Shown here in pieces: positions 8,982 to 18,022 of a stretch of 64,000 nucleotides of DNA. Position 1 is the stretch's first letter; the number at the start of each line of letters is the position of its first letter. The notes under the pieces are model-generated. The model searched no databases. It was not told the origin of the DNA and was given only the letters and a program-made list of their open reading frames with translations. The DNA is from AP-15 sp963788085. Its GTDB lineage: Bacteria > Pseudomonadota > Alphaproteobacteria > ATCC43930 > CGMCC-115725. The stretch is taken from assembly GCA_963788085.1 (NCBI GenBank), contig CAWBFS010000007.1:62001-126000 (forward strand). The letters run 5' to 3'. The position numbers and the translations under genes are program-made.

Positions 8982-9647
8982 TTGCGCGAAATCGTGCTCG
9001 ACACCGAAACGACCGGCCTGGATCCGGCCGAAGGTCATCGCATCGTCGAGGTCGCCTGCATCGAGCTTGTCCACCACGTCCCGACCGGCCGCAAATTTCA
9101 CCGTTACGTCAATCCCGAACGCGACATGCCCGAAGAAGCTCTCGCGGTCCATGGCATCACCGCAGAGTTTCTGGCGAACCAGGCGCCCTTTGCCGCGATC
9201 GCCGACGAGTTGCTGGCCTTTATTGGTTCGGACCGGCTAGTGATTCACAACTCCGAGTTCGACCTTTCGTTTCTGAATGCCGAACTGGCTCGCTTGCAAC
9301 GAGATCCGATCGGCTGCGCCTTCGTCGATACTCTCGGGCTGGCGCGGGTGCGGTTTCCCGGAGCGCCAGCGAGCCTCGACGCCCTGTGCCGGCGTTTCGA
9401 GATCGACCTGTCGGACCGGGTCGAGCATGGGGCCGAGATCGATTGCAGATTGCTCGCTGCGGTCTATCTCGAATTGCTCGGTGGCCGGCAGCCCGCTCTC
9501 GATTTCGCAATGCCCGCCGATGAGGTGGCCATATCAGAGAGGGTCATGCGCCCGCCTCGTCCGCACTCGCCCTCGATTGATGAGGTGATCGCTCACCAGG
9601 CGATGCTGCGAATGATCATCGAGCCCATTTGGCTCGTGGAGGCGTGA
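8982..9647 (+). CDS. dnaQ: DNA polymerase III epsilon subunit (3'-5' proofreading exonuclease)
   Basis: A 221-residue DEDDh exonuclease. Exo I is LDTETTG with D7 and E9, Exo II is HNSEFDLSFL, and Exo III is EHGAEIDCRLLAAVYLEL with the catalytic histidine. The start is a TTG directly after the coaE stop. It proofreads for the replicative polymerase, and its place in the origin-proximal cluster is conserved in alphaproteobacteria. Confidence 0.95.
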   Translation: MREIVLDTETTGLDPAEGHRIVEVACIELVHHVPTGRKFHRYVNPERDMPEEALAVHGITAEFLANQAPFAAIADELLAFIGSDRLVIHNSEFDLSFLNAELARLQRDPIGCAFVDTLGLARVRFPGAPASLDALCRRFEIDLSDRVEHGAEIDCRLLAAVYLELLGGRQPALDFAMPADEVAISERVMRPPRPHSPSIDEVIAHQAMLRMIIEPIWLVEA

Positions 9648-9650
9648 ACT

Positions 9651-10160
9651 TCACACCACTGGGTTGCCGGGGGCAGCGGCGATTAGGGCATCCGCCTGCT
9701 GGCGGCGCAACAGCTCGGCAAAATCGATCGGATTGATCATCAGAGGTGGAAAACCGCCGTCACGGGTCGCATTCGCAATGATCGCACGGACAAATGGAAA
9801 GACGATCCGCGGTGTCTCGACGAGAATCAGTGGAGCCAACGTCTCCTGCGGCGCATTCTTGACCGTTACGACTGTCCCGTAAGCGAGCTCGACGAGGAAA
9901 ACGGGCTCCTCCTGGATGCGGGCCGTCGCATTGATCGTCAGGACGACTTCGAAAACCTCCGGTCCAAGATTCTGTGCTTTGACATCGACGTTGATGTCGA
10001 CAGAGGGCTGTGTCGTTTGCTGGATCAGGCTCTGCGGCGCACGCGGATTTTCGAACGACAAGTCCTTGATGTATTGTGCGTTGACGATCAACTGCTGCGG
10101 CCCTTCCGGCATTGCCGGAGGCATGTCGCTTTGGCCGTTGCCTCTCGCCTCTTCCGCCAT
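9651..10160 (-). CDS. secB: Protein-export chaperone SecB
   Basis: A 169-residue cytosolic chaperone that holds preproteins unfolded for SecA. Family hallmarks are YIKDLSFENP near residues 30-39, the segment VFLVELAYGTVV, and the C-terminal ETPRIVFPFVR followed by GGFPPLMINPIDF. The ATG has a GGGGAGG ribosome binding site six bases upstream. It converges with dnaQ with only 3 bases between the stops. Confidence 0.97.
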   Translation of the reverse strand: MAEEARGNGQSDMPPAMPEGPQQLIVNAQYIKDLSFENPRAPQSLIQQTTQPSVDINVDVKAQNLGPEVFEVVLTINATARIQEEPVFLVELAYGTVVTVKNAPQETLAPLILVETPRIVFPFVRAIIANATRDGGFPPLMINPIDFAELLRRQQADALIAAAPGNPVV

Positions 10161-10231
10161 TAAAGCCTCCCCGGGACCGGAGCTTGCTGGCTAACACGGA
10201 TCGGGAAGGCGCATCAACGGTAGCGCCGGCC

Positions 10232-10793
10232 CTACCCCGCCTCCGGCACAAAAAGGAGCTCGGGCTCGCGGTCGGGTCGCGTCGGATTAATCCGCAGCAC
10301 GGCACCGTTCGGCGCCTTCAGCCGGGTCAGCGCGCGGATGAAGCCTCAATGAGTGACCACTCCGATTTGCGCCCATGGCTCACCGGCGATCCGTCGACGG
10401 AAGCTCTCGGATCGATACAAGATCATATCCTTGGTTTCCTCCGTTTGGGGCCACCACGGGTCCGGTAGATGATCGAATGCCAGATCCGGCCACCCGGCAC
10501 GAAGCTCGGCCAAGGGTGATCCGATATCGCAAATGAACGAGAAGCGTTCGGCAATGAACGGCTCCACCGTGATCGGCACGCCGAGACGCCAGGCTATGAT
10601 CCCGGCGGTTTCGAGTGCGCGCGCATAAGGACTGGTGATGAGGCGAGCGAGATTGAAAGACAGTAAAACCTTGGCCACAGCTTGTGCTTGGCGGCGCGTG
10701 ATTGGCCGAATGTGGGTCGCGGACGCCGGGATCCTGGCGGGTGACGGAGAACACCCGGTTGAATTCGGTTTGTCCATGGCGGATCAAAATCAC
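10232..10793 (-). pseudogene. Histidine phosphatase (phosphoglycerate mutase-like), frameshifted and interrupted by TGA
   Basis: From a GTG at 10793 the frame gives VILIRHGQTEFNRVF, the RHG catalytic motif of the histidine phosphatase family. Near 10715 (after DPGVRDP) similarity moves to another frame and continues as RRQAQAVAKVL...ITSPYARALETA. At 10348-10346 a TGA stands where a tryptophan is expected in VVTH-W-GFIRALT. The same frame then runs on to a TAG at 10234-10232. Two separate lesions make this either a decaying gene or a poorly sequenced one. The substrate cannot be predicted. Confidence 0.75.
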
Positions 10794-10817
10794 TCGGAAT
10801 TTTCCTAGATTTCCGGG

Positions 10818-10840
10818 GGAGCTCAGCAAAGCCCTGAGCT
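10818..10840. repeat. Inverted repeat in the gap upstream of the Tim44-family gene
   Basis: GAGCTCAG and CTGAGCTC form perfect 8-base arms around a 7-base loop. It lies in the roughly 200-base gap between the divergent histidine phosphatase remnant and the Tim44-family gene. There is no T-tract. It could be an operator or a transcript-end hairpin; nothing in the sequence decides this. Confidence 0.4.
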
Positions 10841-10989
10841 CTTCCGATCGGGAGCGGCGGTGCGGACAGAGAAGCCGCGTCTCCTCGCACCAACGCGCTT
10901 GCCTTGGTGCCATCCGCGCCCCATGTAGTCAATATCCAGCCGAGGCCCGGAGCCCGGTATTCTCTACGGCGGCAGGGCGCGGAAGGGAG

Positions 10990-11658
10990 ATGGGCGAGTT
11001 TCAGCAATATTTCGATATCATCCTGTTCGCGATGGTTGCCGGTTTTTTAGTGCTGCGTCTACGCAGCGTGCTTGGCCGCCGGACCGGGAATGAGCGCCGG
11101 CGCGAATTATTTGTGCGGCGGACGCGGCCTGCTCCGGAAAAGGGTCCGATTTTGATCGAGCCCAGTCCGGGAGCCGTTGCTGCTGCGACACCCACCCCGC
11201 CGGCCGATGCGGTCGCGGAAGGATTGAACCAGATCCATCGCGCCGACCCGAGCTTCGACGCCTCTCGCTTCCTCGAGGGCGCTCGCACCGCTTTCGAGAT
11301 GATCGTCACCGCGTTTGCGAATGCGGACAAGGCGGGGTTAAGGCCATTGCTGAGTGATGAGGTCTTCCAGCAATTTGTCACGGCAATCGACGAGCGTGTC
11401 GCTGCCAAGGAGACGTTGGAGACGCGAATTTTGCGCTTGGACAGCGCGGATATCGGGGAAGCGGAACTGTTGGGGCGCAACGCGCAGGTGACGGTCAAGC
11501 TGACCTCGCAGCAAATCAACGTAACGCGCGCGATGGACGGCAGCATCGTCGACGGCGACCCGGAGCACCCGACCGAGAAGACCGATTATTGGACCTTTGC
11601 GCGCGATACCCGATCCGCCGATCCCAACTGGGTTCTCGTCGCGACGAGCAGCGGCTGA
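10990..11658 (+). CDS. Tim44/TimA-family membrane-associated protein
   Basis: A 222-residue protein from an ATG preceded by GGAAGGGAG. Residues 8-25 form one transmembrane helix (IILFAMVAGFLVLRLRSV), then a linker rich in proline and alanine, then the Tim44-like domain (about residues 85-220) containing FLEGARTAFEMIVTAFANAD and DYWTFARD. Alphaproteobacterial relatives lie between secB and mltA, as here, and are thought to be inner-membrane proteins related to mitochondrial Tim44. The exact bacterial role is not established. Confidence 0.85.
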   Translation: MGEFQQYFDIILFAMVAGFLVLRLRSVLGRRTGNERRRELFVRRTRPAPEKGPILIEPSPGAVAAATPTPPADAVAEGLNQIHRADPSFDASRFLEGARTAFEMIVTAFANADKAGLRPLLSDEVFQQFVTAIDERVAAKETLETRILRLDSADIGEAELLGRNAQVTVKLTSQQINVTRAMDGSIVDGDPEHPTEKTDYWTFARDTRSADPNWVLVATSSG

Positions 11659-11701
11659 GCATCGGCGGCGGGCGAGTTGCACCAGCCGTGCCGCGGCGGC
11701 C

Positions 11702-12804
11702 GTGCTCCTCGGTTGCCTGGTGGTTGCCCTCACGCATGACAGCGGACCAAGGCGATTTAGCCTCGAACCGGTTGACTTCGACCGGTTATCGGGCTGGGGA
11801 CAAGATCATATCTCGGCGGCGGTCCCGGTTTTCCTGAGATCCTGTGCTCGGTTCTTGACCCGGGCAGATGCGATTCCGCTCGATTCAGTTGCTATGAGCG
11901 TCGATTTCGGGCGGGTCGGAAGACTGGCGGTCATCGTGTGAGGCGGCGAAGGCATTGCCGTCCGGGGACGATGCCGCGGCCCGGGAATTTTTCGAGAAGG
12001 GTTTTATTCCGTTTGCCGTAGCGGACTACGGCAAGGCGGAAGGACTTGTTCACCGGATATTACGAGATCGAGCTCAACGGTTCGCGGCAACGTCATGGCC
12101 ACTTTCAAGTCCCGATTTACCGCAGGCCCCCAGATCTCGGCCCCGAGCCCCCGACGCGCGCCGAGATCGAGGATGGGGCGCTTGCCGGGCGCGGGCTGGA
12201 ACTCCTCTGGGTCGATGATCCGATTGACGCATTCTTTCTGCAGATCCAGGGGTCGGGCCGCGTCCGGCTGAAGGGGGGAGGCGTCGTCCGAGTCGGATAC
12301 GAGGGACAGAACGGACGCCCCTACGTGCCGGTCGGGCGACTGCTGATCGAGCGCGGCGTGATCCCGCGAGACAAACTGACGATGGCGGCGATCAGGTCGT
12401 GGATGAAGCAGAATCCGGAAGCTGGAGCCGCCCTGCGCCGCGAGGACCCGTCTTATGTCTTCTTTCGGGAAATCAAGGGCGATGGACCAATCGGGGCTGA
12501 AGGGGCCGCGTTGAGCGCAGAGCGGAGCATTGCGGTCGATCGCGCGTTCGTGGCTCTCGGTATCCCAGTCTGGCTCGAAGCGGATGAGCGGTTCGCCGAG
12601 GTAGACAGCGTGCGTCGTCTGATGGTCGCGCAGGACACCGGGGGCGCGATCAAAGGCCCTGTGCGCGGCGATGTCTTCTGGGGTACCGGAGAGGCGGCGG
12701 GCAACCGTGCCGGCCTCATGAATGCCAGCGGCAGATACTACCTGCTGTTGCCTCGCGGAGTAGCGCGCCGTCTTGCTCCCGGCCGGTTGGCGCGGCTGGA
12801 TTGA
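11702..12804 (+). pseudogene. mltA: Membrane-bound lytic transglycosylase A, two frameshifts
   Basis: Three frames together encode an MltA protein. The first (FSLEPVDFDRLSGW) carries the N-terminal part after a hydrophobic signal. Near 11915 the reading moves to GGSEDWRSSCEAAKALP...FIPFAVADYGKAEGL. Near 12043 an apparent extra T moves it to LFTGYYEIELNGSR, which runs intact to 12804 with FFLQIQGSGRVRL, PYVPVGRLLIERG and AQDTGGAIKGPVRGDVFWGTG, including the C-terminal 3D domain aspartates. MltA cleaves peptidoglycan to 1,6-anhydromuropeptides. The start is uncertain: GTG 11702 is used here, but the frame is open further upstream into the preceding gene. Confidence 0.8.
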
Positions 12805-12870
12805 TTTGCCAGCGGGATCGAGCCTACGTTCGCCACGCTTGCTTTCGCCATTGACAGCGGGCCGAGTTGA

Positions 12871-13623
12871 ATGCGTGTAGCGCTGTTCGTCACGTGTCTG
12901 GTCGATTTGTTTCGCCCGACAGTGGGCTTTGCGGCCGTCAAACTGCTCGAAGATGCGGGGTGTACGGTCGCGGTCCCGCGTCGACAGACCTGTTGCGGCC
13001 AGCCCGCTTACAACTCCGGTGACCGGGCCGATGCCAAGGCAATTGCCTTGCAGGTATTCGATACCTTTGCCGGTTATGACTACGTCGTTGTCCCCTCGGG
13101 GTCTTGTGCCGGCATGCTGCGCGCACACTACCCTGAGCTCTTCGCCGACGATTCTGAGAACCTCCCACGCGCGCGAGAACTCGCCGAACGGAGTTGGGAG
13201 CTCGTTTCTTTCCTCGTCGATATCTGCGGAATTCAGGCGGTCGCCGCGAGCTGGCAGCGTCGAATCACCTACCATGACGCCTGCTCGGGCTTGCGTGAGC
13301 TCGGCGTCAAGCTCCAGCCGCGCCAGCTTCTCGCATCCGTTAGCGGTCTGAGCATCGAGGAATTGCGGGGGGCGGAAGTGTGCTGCGGATTTGGCGGCAC
13401 CTTCTGCGTCAAATACCCGGAGATTTCCGACAAGATGGTGACCGACAAGGCGGCGGACATCGCCGCAACCGGCGCGGAGGCGGTCTTGGCCGGAGATCTC
13501 GGCTGTCTGCTGAACATAGCGGGCAAACTCCATCGGCTAGGCCGGCAGATCGAAGTTCGGCACGTGGCCGAGGTTCTCGCCGGCATGAATAACCGAGTGC
13601 CGCCGATTGGCGCGCCGCAGTAA
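12871..13623 (+). CDS. lutA: L-lactate oxidation iron-sulfur protein LutA (CCG domain)
   Basis: A 250-residue protein with two CCG-type cysteine-rich domains: RQTCCGQPAYNSG with C41/C42, and GAEVCCGFGGTFC in the second half. This is the LutA/YkgE family, the electron-transfer subunit of the LutABC L-lactate oxidase; related domains occur in glycolate oxidase GlcF and heterodisulfide reductase. It stands 5 bases before the fused lutB-lutC gene. Its insertion between mltA and smr is unusual for the origin-proximal cluster. No strong ribosome binding site is seen. Confidence 0.92.
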   Translation: MRVALFVTCLVDLFRPTVGFAAVKLLEDAGCTVAVPRRQTCCGQPAYNSGDRADAKAIALQVFDTFAGYDYVVVPSGSCAGMLRAHYPELFADDSENLPRARELAERSWELVSFLVDICGIQAVAASWQRRITYHDACSGLRELGVKLQPRQLLASVSGLSIEELRGAEVCCGFGGTFCVKYPEISDKMVTDKAADIAATGAEAVLAGDLGCLLNIAGKLHRLGRQIEVRHVAEVLAGMNNRVPPIGAPQ

Positions 13624-13628
13624 CAGGG

Positions 13629-15764
13629 ATGCTCGCGACCAGCCGCAATTTTGAGGCCGCAGCCCAGGCCGGCTTGGCTAATCAAAATTTGCAGCGCGCG
13701 CTGGGTCTGGCGCGAACCGGGTTTCCACTGCGGCGGCGCTTGGCTGTCGAGCGGCTGCCGGAATTCGAGGCACTGCGCGAAACTGGCCGCTCGATCAAGG
13801 ATCACACTCTCCGGCACCTCGACTTCTACCTCGAGCTGTACGAGGGCAGGGTCGAGGCCTCCGGCGGCAAGGTGCATTGGGCGCGCACCGCGGAGGAGGC
13901 CTGTGCAGCGGTGCTGCAGATCTGCCGCTCGGCGGGCGCCAAGCTCGTCGCGAAGGGCAAATCGATGGTCGCCGAGGAGGTCGGGCTCAACGACATCCTT
14001 GAGGCGAACGGCATCACCCCGATCGAGACCGATCTCGGCGAATACATCATCCAGCTGCGGCATGAGCCGCCCAGCCATATCATCGCGCCGGCGATCCATC
14101 TGGTTAAGGAACAGGTCGCTGAGACATTCCGAGCCGAGCATCGCTCGCTCGCCGCGGACCGGTTGCTGGCCGAGCCGCGCCAGATGTGTGACGAGGCGCG
14201 TTCGGTGCTGCGCCCGCGTTTCCTCGCTGCCGATGTCGGTATTACCGGCGCCAATTTCCTCATCGCGGAGACCGGGTCGAGCATCATTGTGACCAACGAG
14301 GGCAACGGCGATCTGACGCAGACCCTGCCGCGGATCCATATCGTCATGACCAGCATCGAAAAGCTGGTCCCGACATTCGAGGATGCCGCGACGTTGCTGC
14401 GGCTGCTGGCGCGCTCGGCAACGGGTCAGGAATTCTCGAGCTATACGACGATCTCGACCGGACCGCGCCGGGCGGGGGATCTCGACGGGCCTGAGCAGTA
14501 CCACGTGATTCTGCTCGACAATGGCCGCAGCGCGATGATCGGTACGGAATTCCAGGACATGCTGCGCTGCATCCGTTGTTCGGCATGCATCAATCACTGT
14601 CCGGTCTACGCCGCGATCGGCGGCCATGCCTATGGCTGGGTCTATCCCGGGCCGATGGGGGCGGTATTGACGCCGAGCCTGATCGGTATCGAGGAAGCTG
14701 GACATCTGCCGAACGCCTCGACGTTTTGCGGGCGCTGCGAGAGCGTGTGCCCGGTCAAGATCCCGTTGCCTAAGATGATGCGCCACTGGCGCGAGCGCGA
14801 ATACGCCAAAAAGCTGAGCCCGCGGGCCTACCGCAGCGGGCTTGCAGTGTGGGCATGGGTGGCACGCCGCCCGGCGCTCTATCACGCGCTTACCGAAATA
14901 GCCAGCCGGGCGCTCGGCTGGGCCGGCGGCCGGCGCGGCCGGTTCCGCACTCTGCCGCTGGCCGCCGGTTGGACCGGGGTGCGCGATATGCCGGCGCCGG
15001 AGGGCCGCAGCTTTCACCAGCCTTTGGGCGCGCCGACAGAAGAGTGGAGTCGACGGGTGAGCGAGGCCCGCGAAAGGATTCTTGCCGACATTCGGAACTC
15101 GCTCGGTCGCGGCCGGCTCGATGCTAATCGGGATGCGGAATTGCGCGCCCGTTTCGCGGCGCGCCGCCGAAATCCGGTTCCCGCCCGCGCGACGGGGCTC
15201 GACGAGCGGTCGCGGGTCGATTTGTTCGTCACCATGGCCGAGGAGGCGCAGTCGACGGTAGCGAGGGTAAGTTCACTTATAGCGGTGCCGGAGGCGGTCG
15301 CGCGCTATCTCGCCGCAGAGAACCTTCCGGCTGAACTCGTCATGGCGCCCGACCCGAGCCTCGACGAGATCCCGTGGAACGCATGGCCCTTGCTGCAGAT
15401 CCGCCGCGGCCGGGCCGAGGCGGAAGATCGGGTCAGTCTCACGCCTTGTCATGCCGCAGTTGCCGAAACCGGCACCTTGATGCTGATTTCCGGAGCGCAG
15501 ACCCCAACGACGCTCAATTTCCTGCCGGAGACCCATATCGTGGTGGTTCGCCGCGACCAGGTGGTCGCTACCTACGAGGATGGCTGGGACTTGCGAGCCG
15601 GCAAAACAGCGGAAGTGATCCCGCGGGCCGTCAACTTCATCACTGGTCCATCGCGCACGGCGGACATCGAGCAGCACATCGAACTGGGTGCGCATGGGCC
15701 CAGGCGTCTCCATATCGTTCTCGTCGATGATGGTCAGGCGGCGACAAGTGAAGGGAACGAGTAA
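13629..15764 (+). CDS. Fused LutB-LutC lactate utilisation protein
   Basis: A single 711-codon reading frame. Residues 1-470 or so are LutB: the LUD domain with ITGANFLIAETGS, then two ferredoxin-type clusters, CIRCSACINHC (C314, C317, C320, C324) and CGRCESVCP (C367, C370, C374). Residues 477-711 are LutC, starting VSEARERILADIRNSLGRG and containing AVAETGTLMLISG and LPETHIVVV. The two are normally separate genes. Here codon 477 is a GTG (15057) that could serve as an internal lutC start, so both a fusion and separate initiation are possible. Together with LutA it would oxidise L-lactate to pyruvate. Confidence 0.9.
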   Translation: MLATSRNFEAAAQAGLANQNLQRALGLARTGFPLRRRLAVERLPEFEALRETGRSIKDHTLRHLDFYLELYEGRVEASGGKVHWARTAEEACAAVLQICRSAGAKLVAKGKSMVAEEVGLNDILEANGITPIETDLGEYIIQLRHEPPSHIIAPAIHLVKEQVAETFRAEHRSLAADRLLAEPRQMCDEARSVLRPRFLAADVGITGANFLIAETGSSIIVTNEGNGDLTQTLPRIHIVMTSIEKLVPTFEDAATLLRLLARSATGQEFSSYTTISTGPRRAGDLDGPEQYHVILLDNGRSAMIGTEFQDMLRCIRCSACINHCPVYAAIGGHAYGWVYPGPMGAVLTPSLIGIEEAGHLPNASTFCGRCESVCPVKIPLPKMMRHWREREYAKKLSPRAYRSGLAVWAWVARRPALYHALTEIASRALGWAGGRRGRFRTLPLAAGWTGVRDMPAPEGRSFHQPLGAPTEEWSRRVSEARERILADIRNSLGRGRLDANRDAELRARFAARRRNPVPARATGLDERSRVDLFVTMAEEAQSTVARVSSLIAVPEAVARYLAAENLPAELVMAPDPSLDEIPWNAWPLLQIRRGRAEAEDRVSLTPCHAAVAETGTLMLISGAQTPTTLNFLPETHIVVVRRDQVVATYEDGWDLRAGKTAEVIPRAVNFITGPSRTADIEQHIELGAHGPRRLHIVLVDDGQAATSEGNE

Positions 15765-16267
15765 TACAGCGGGCCCGCGAGGTGATCATGGCCTCTGGCA
15801 AGAAGCGGTTCGCGACGTTCGGCCGTTGCGCGGTGCCAGGCCGGCCAATTCGGAAGGGTCGCGGCGCGAGCCGGACGTCGCTTCGGCGCGAGTTGAGCGA
15901 CCCCGTGCGACCCCCTCGCGCATGCCGTCGCTCGATCGATTTGCCGGGATCGACCGCGCCAACGCCGAACGGCTGAAGCGCGGTCTGCATAGGATCGAGG
16001 CACACCTCGATCTGCACGGAATGACTCAAGCCGAAGCGCACGCCGCTCTCTCTGCCTTCATCGCGGTGTCGCGGGCCGCAGGACGGCGTTGCGTTCTTGT
16101 GATCACCGGGCGCGGGACTCGGCCAGAGTAGGCCAGGCGTTCTGAAGGGTTCGGTTCCGCGCTGGCTAGAGGAACCGGAACTGCGGCAACAAATCCTCGC
16201 TATTGCGCCGGCGCAGCCGCACCACGGAGGCCCCGGCGCCACCTATCTGCTGCTCCGACGCCGCTGA
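15748..16267 (+). pseudogene. Smr-domain protein, frameshifted
   Basis: The frame overlaps the end of the lutBC gene (possible GTG start at 15748) and gives GLWQEAVRDVRPLRG, then the Smr core HLDLHGMTQAEAHAALSAFI and VLVITGRG. A stop follows at 16129-16131, but another frame immediately continues the family tail: GVLKGSVPRWLEEPELRQQI and HHGGPGATYLLLRR to 16267. The lesion is near 16112. Smr proteins are putative nucleases, and this short form normally follows mltA in alphaproteobacteria. Confidence 0.8.
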
Positions 16268-16303
16268 ACCAAAACGAGACGAATAGTCGCATTTCACGGG
16301 AGA

Positions 16304-16328
16304 ACGGCAAGAATGCCGCGGCTTTTTT
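16304..16328 (+). terminator. Possible intrinsic terminator after smr
   Basis: CGGCA-AGAA-TGCCG forms a short hairpin followed by CGGC and a run of six Ts (16323-16328). The stem has only five base pairs, so termination would be weak. It lies between smr and hldE. Confidence 0.4.
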
Positions 16329-16387
16329 CTTGCAGGGATCCGTCGGTGCCGCCACAAGACCACCTAGCATCCATCTCACAATTGCCA

Positions 16388-17848
16388 ATGACCGACAACA
16401 TCGACCTCCTACCCTACCTCGACCGGCTAAAAACGGCGCGCGTGTTGTGCATCGGCGATGTAATGCTCGATCACTACGTTTATGGCCAAGTCGAGCGAGT
16501 GTCGCCCGAAGCACCGATCCCGGTGCTGTGGATCGAACGCGAAACGAAGACGTTGGGTGGCGCGGGAAACGTGCTGCGCAATCTGCGAGCGCTCGGAGGA
16601 GACGCGTCGTTCATCTCGGTTGTTGGCAACGACGAAGCCGGCCGCGAGATCGGGCGTCTGGTAGAAGCGCAGGACGGCGCCGAGGCGCATGTCCTCGTCC
16701 AGCCGCAGCGCACCACCACGGTCAAGACGCGCTACATCGCGGGCAATCAGCAGCTCCTGCGGGCCGACCGCGAAAGCGCGATCCCGCTCGATCCGTATAT
16801 CCGCGAAGATATGTTGCGGCTGGCGCGCGAGCTTGTGGCCGACCATTCGGTCGTCGTCGTTTCGGATTATGCCAAGGGCGTCCTGACCGAAGGGGTGGCG
16901 CTCGAGATCATCCGGGCGGCGCGCGAGGCCGGCGCCCGTGTGATCGTCGACCCGAAAGGCGGCGATCCCATCCGATATCGCGGCGCCGATCTGGTGAAGC
17001 CGAACCGGCGCGAACTCGCCCACGCCACGGGAATGCCCGTGGCGACCGACAATGAGATCGTTGCGGCCTCCCGCTCTTTGATCGAGCGTTGCGGCTTCAA
17101 CGCGGTTCTGGCATCGCTCGGCGCGGAGGGGTCGGTGCTGATTTCGGCCGACGGCGCGGTCGACATCCAACGCGCAGAAGTCCGCGAGGTCTTCGATGTC
17201 TCCGGCGCCGGCGATACGGTCGTCGCGACAGTCGCCGCGGCGCTCGCGGTTGGCATCGGCTTGACCGACGCGGCGCGCCTCGGAAATGTCGCTGCCGGCA
17301 TTGTCGTGGGCAAGATCGGCACCGCAGTGGTGTACGAGAGCGAGCTCACCGCCGCTCTAAATGGCCGGGATCTGCACGCCGCGGACAAGGTCGTGCCACG
17401 CTCGCACGCGCTCGATTTGGTGGCGCGCTGGCGCCGCCACGGGCTCAAGATCGGCTTTACCAACGGCTGCTTCGATTTGCTGCACCCCGGACACGTCGCC
17501 TTGCTCGGGCAAGCCAAGGCGGCATGCGATCGGCTCGTCGTCGGGCTCAACAGTGACGCGTCGACAGCACGGCTCAAAGGTCCTCGGCGTCCGATCCAAA
17601 GCGAAACCGAGCGTGCGGCTGTACTGGCCTCGCTCGCGGCGGTCGACCTGATCGTCGTCTTCGAGGAGGATACGCCGATGGAGCTGATCCGGGACATCTG
17701 TCCGCAGCTGCTCGTCAAAGGCGACGATTATCGCCTCGATGAGGTCGTCGGAGCCGACTTCGTCAAGCATGCTGGCGGCGAGGTGCTTCTCGCTAAGGTC
17801 GTACCGGGTTACAGCACGACGGCGACGATCGCGCGCCTCGCTAGTTGA
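16388..17848 (+). CDS. hldE: Bifunctional heptose 7-phosphate kinase/heptose 1-phosphate adenylyltransferase
   Basis: A 486-residue two-domain enzyme for ADP-heptose, the precursor of the lipopolysaccharide inner core. Residues 1-330 are a ribokinase-type kinase with LGGAGNVLRNLRALGG and the catalytic DVSGAGDTVVAT. The C-terminal domain is a nucleotidyltransferase with TNGCFDLLHPGH (residues 358-369). The start at 16388 (MTDNIDLL) fits the family; an upstream extension has no family support. It is transcribed alone, with mmcB convergent downstream. Confidence 0.95.
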   Translation: MTDNIDLLPYLDRLKTARVLCIGDVMLDHYVYGQVERVSPEAPIPVLWIERETKTLGGAGNVLRNLRALGGDASFISVVGNDEAGREIGRLVEAQDGAEAHVLVQPQRTTTVKTRYIAGNQQLLRADRESAIPLDPYIREDMLRLARELVADHSVVVVSDYAKGVLTEGVALEIIRAAREAGARVIVDPKGGDPIRYRGADLVKPNRRELAHATGMPVATDNEIVAASRSLIERCGFNAVLASLGAEGSVLISADGAVDIQRAEVREVFDVSGAGDTVVATVAAALAVGIGLTDAARLGNVAAGIVVGKIGTAVVYESELTAALNGRDLHAADKVVPRSHALDLVARWRRHGLKIGFTNGCFDLLHPGHVALLGQAKAACDRLVVGLNSDASTARLKGPRRPIQSETERAAVLASLAAVDLIVVFEEDTPMELIRDICPQLLVKGDDYRLDEVVGADFVKHAGGEVLLAKVVPGYSTTATIARLAS

Positions 17849-18022
17849 GAGGTGCTAACGGCCAGATTTATCTGCCCGAGCCATTCCCGTCAACCGCTCG
17901 GCGGGTGCGACCGCAATGGTGGTTCAATCGCCGGGGTGATTTGCCGAGCTCCGGCGTTGCTGTCGATTGAGGACGTTCGATCCCACCCCCATTGGTTCGG
18001 CAGCGATGGGCCGCCGGAAACA

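Noticed and set aside
7245..10348. TGA codons inside maf and the histidine phosphatase as recoded tryptophan or selenocysteine
   Set aside because: TGA is the normal stop of many intact genes here (for example aroE, ftsQ and murG), no selenocysteine insertion element is visible, and the positions are not catalytic cysteines.
12004..15017. Two minus-strand open frames of 509 and 582 codons across mltA, lutA and lutBC
   Set aside because: They are antisense shadows of conserved genes with low-complexity basic translations and no recognisable motif.
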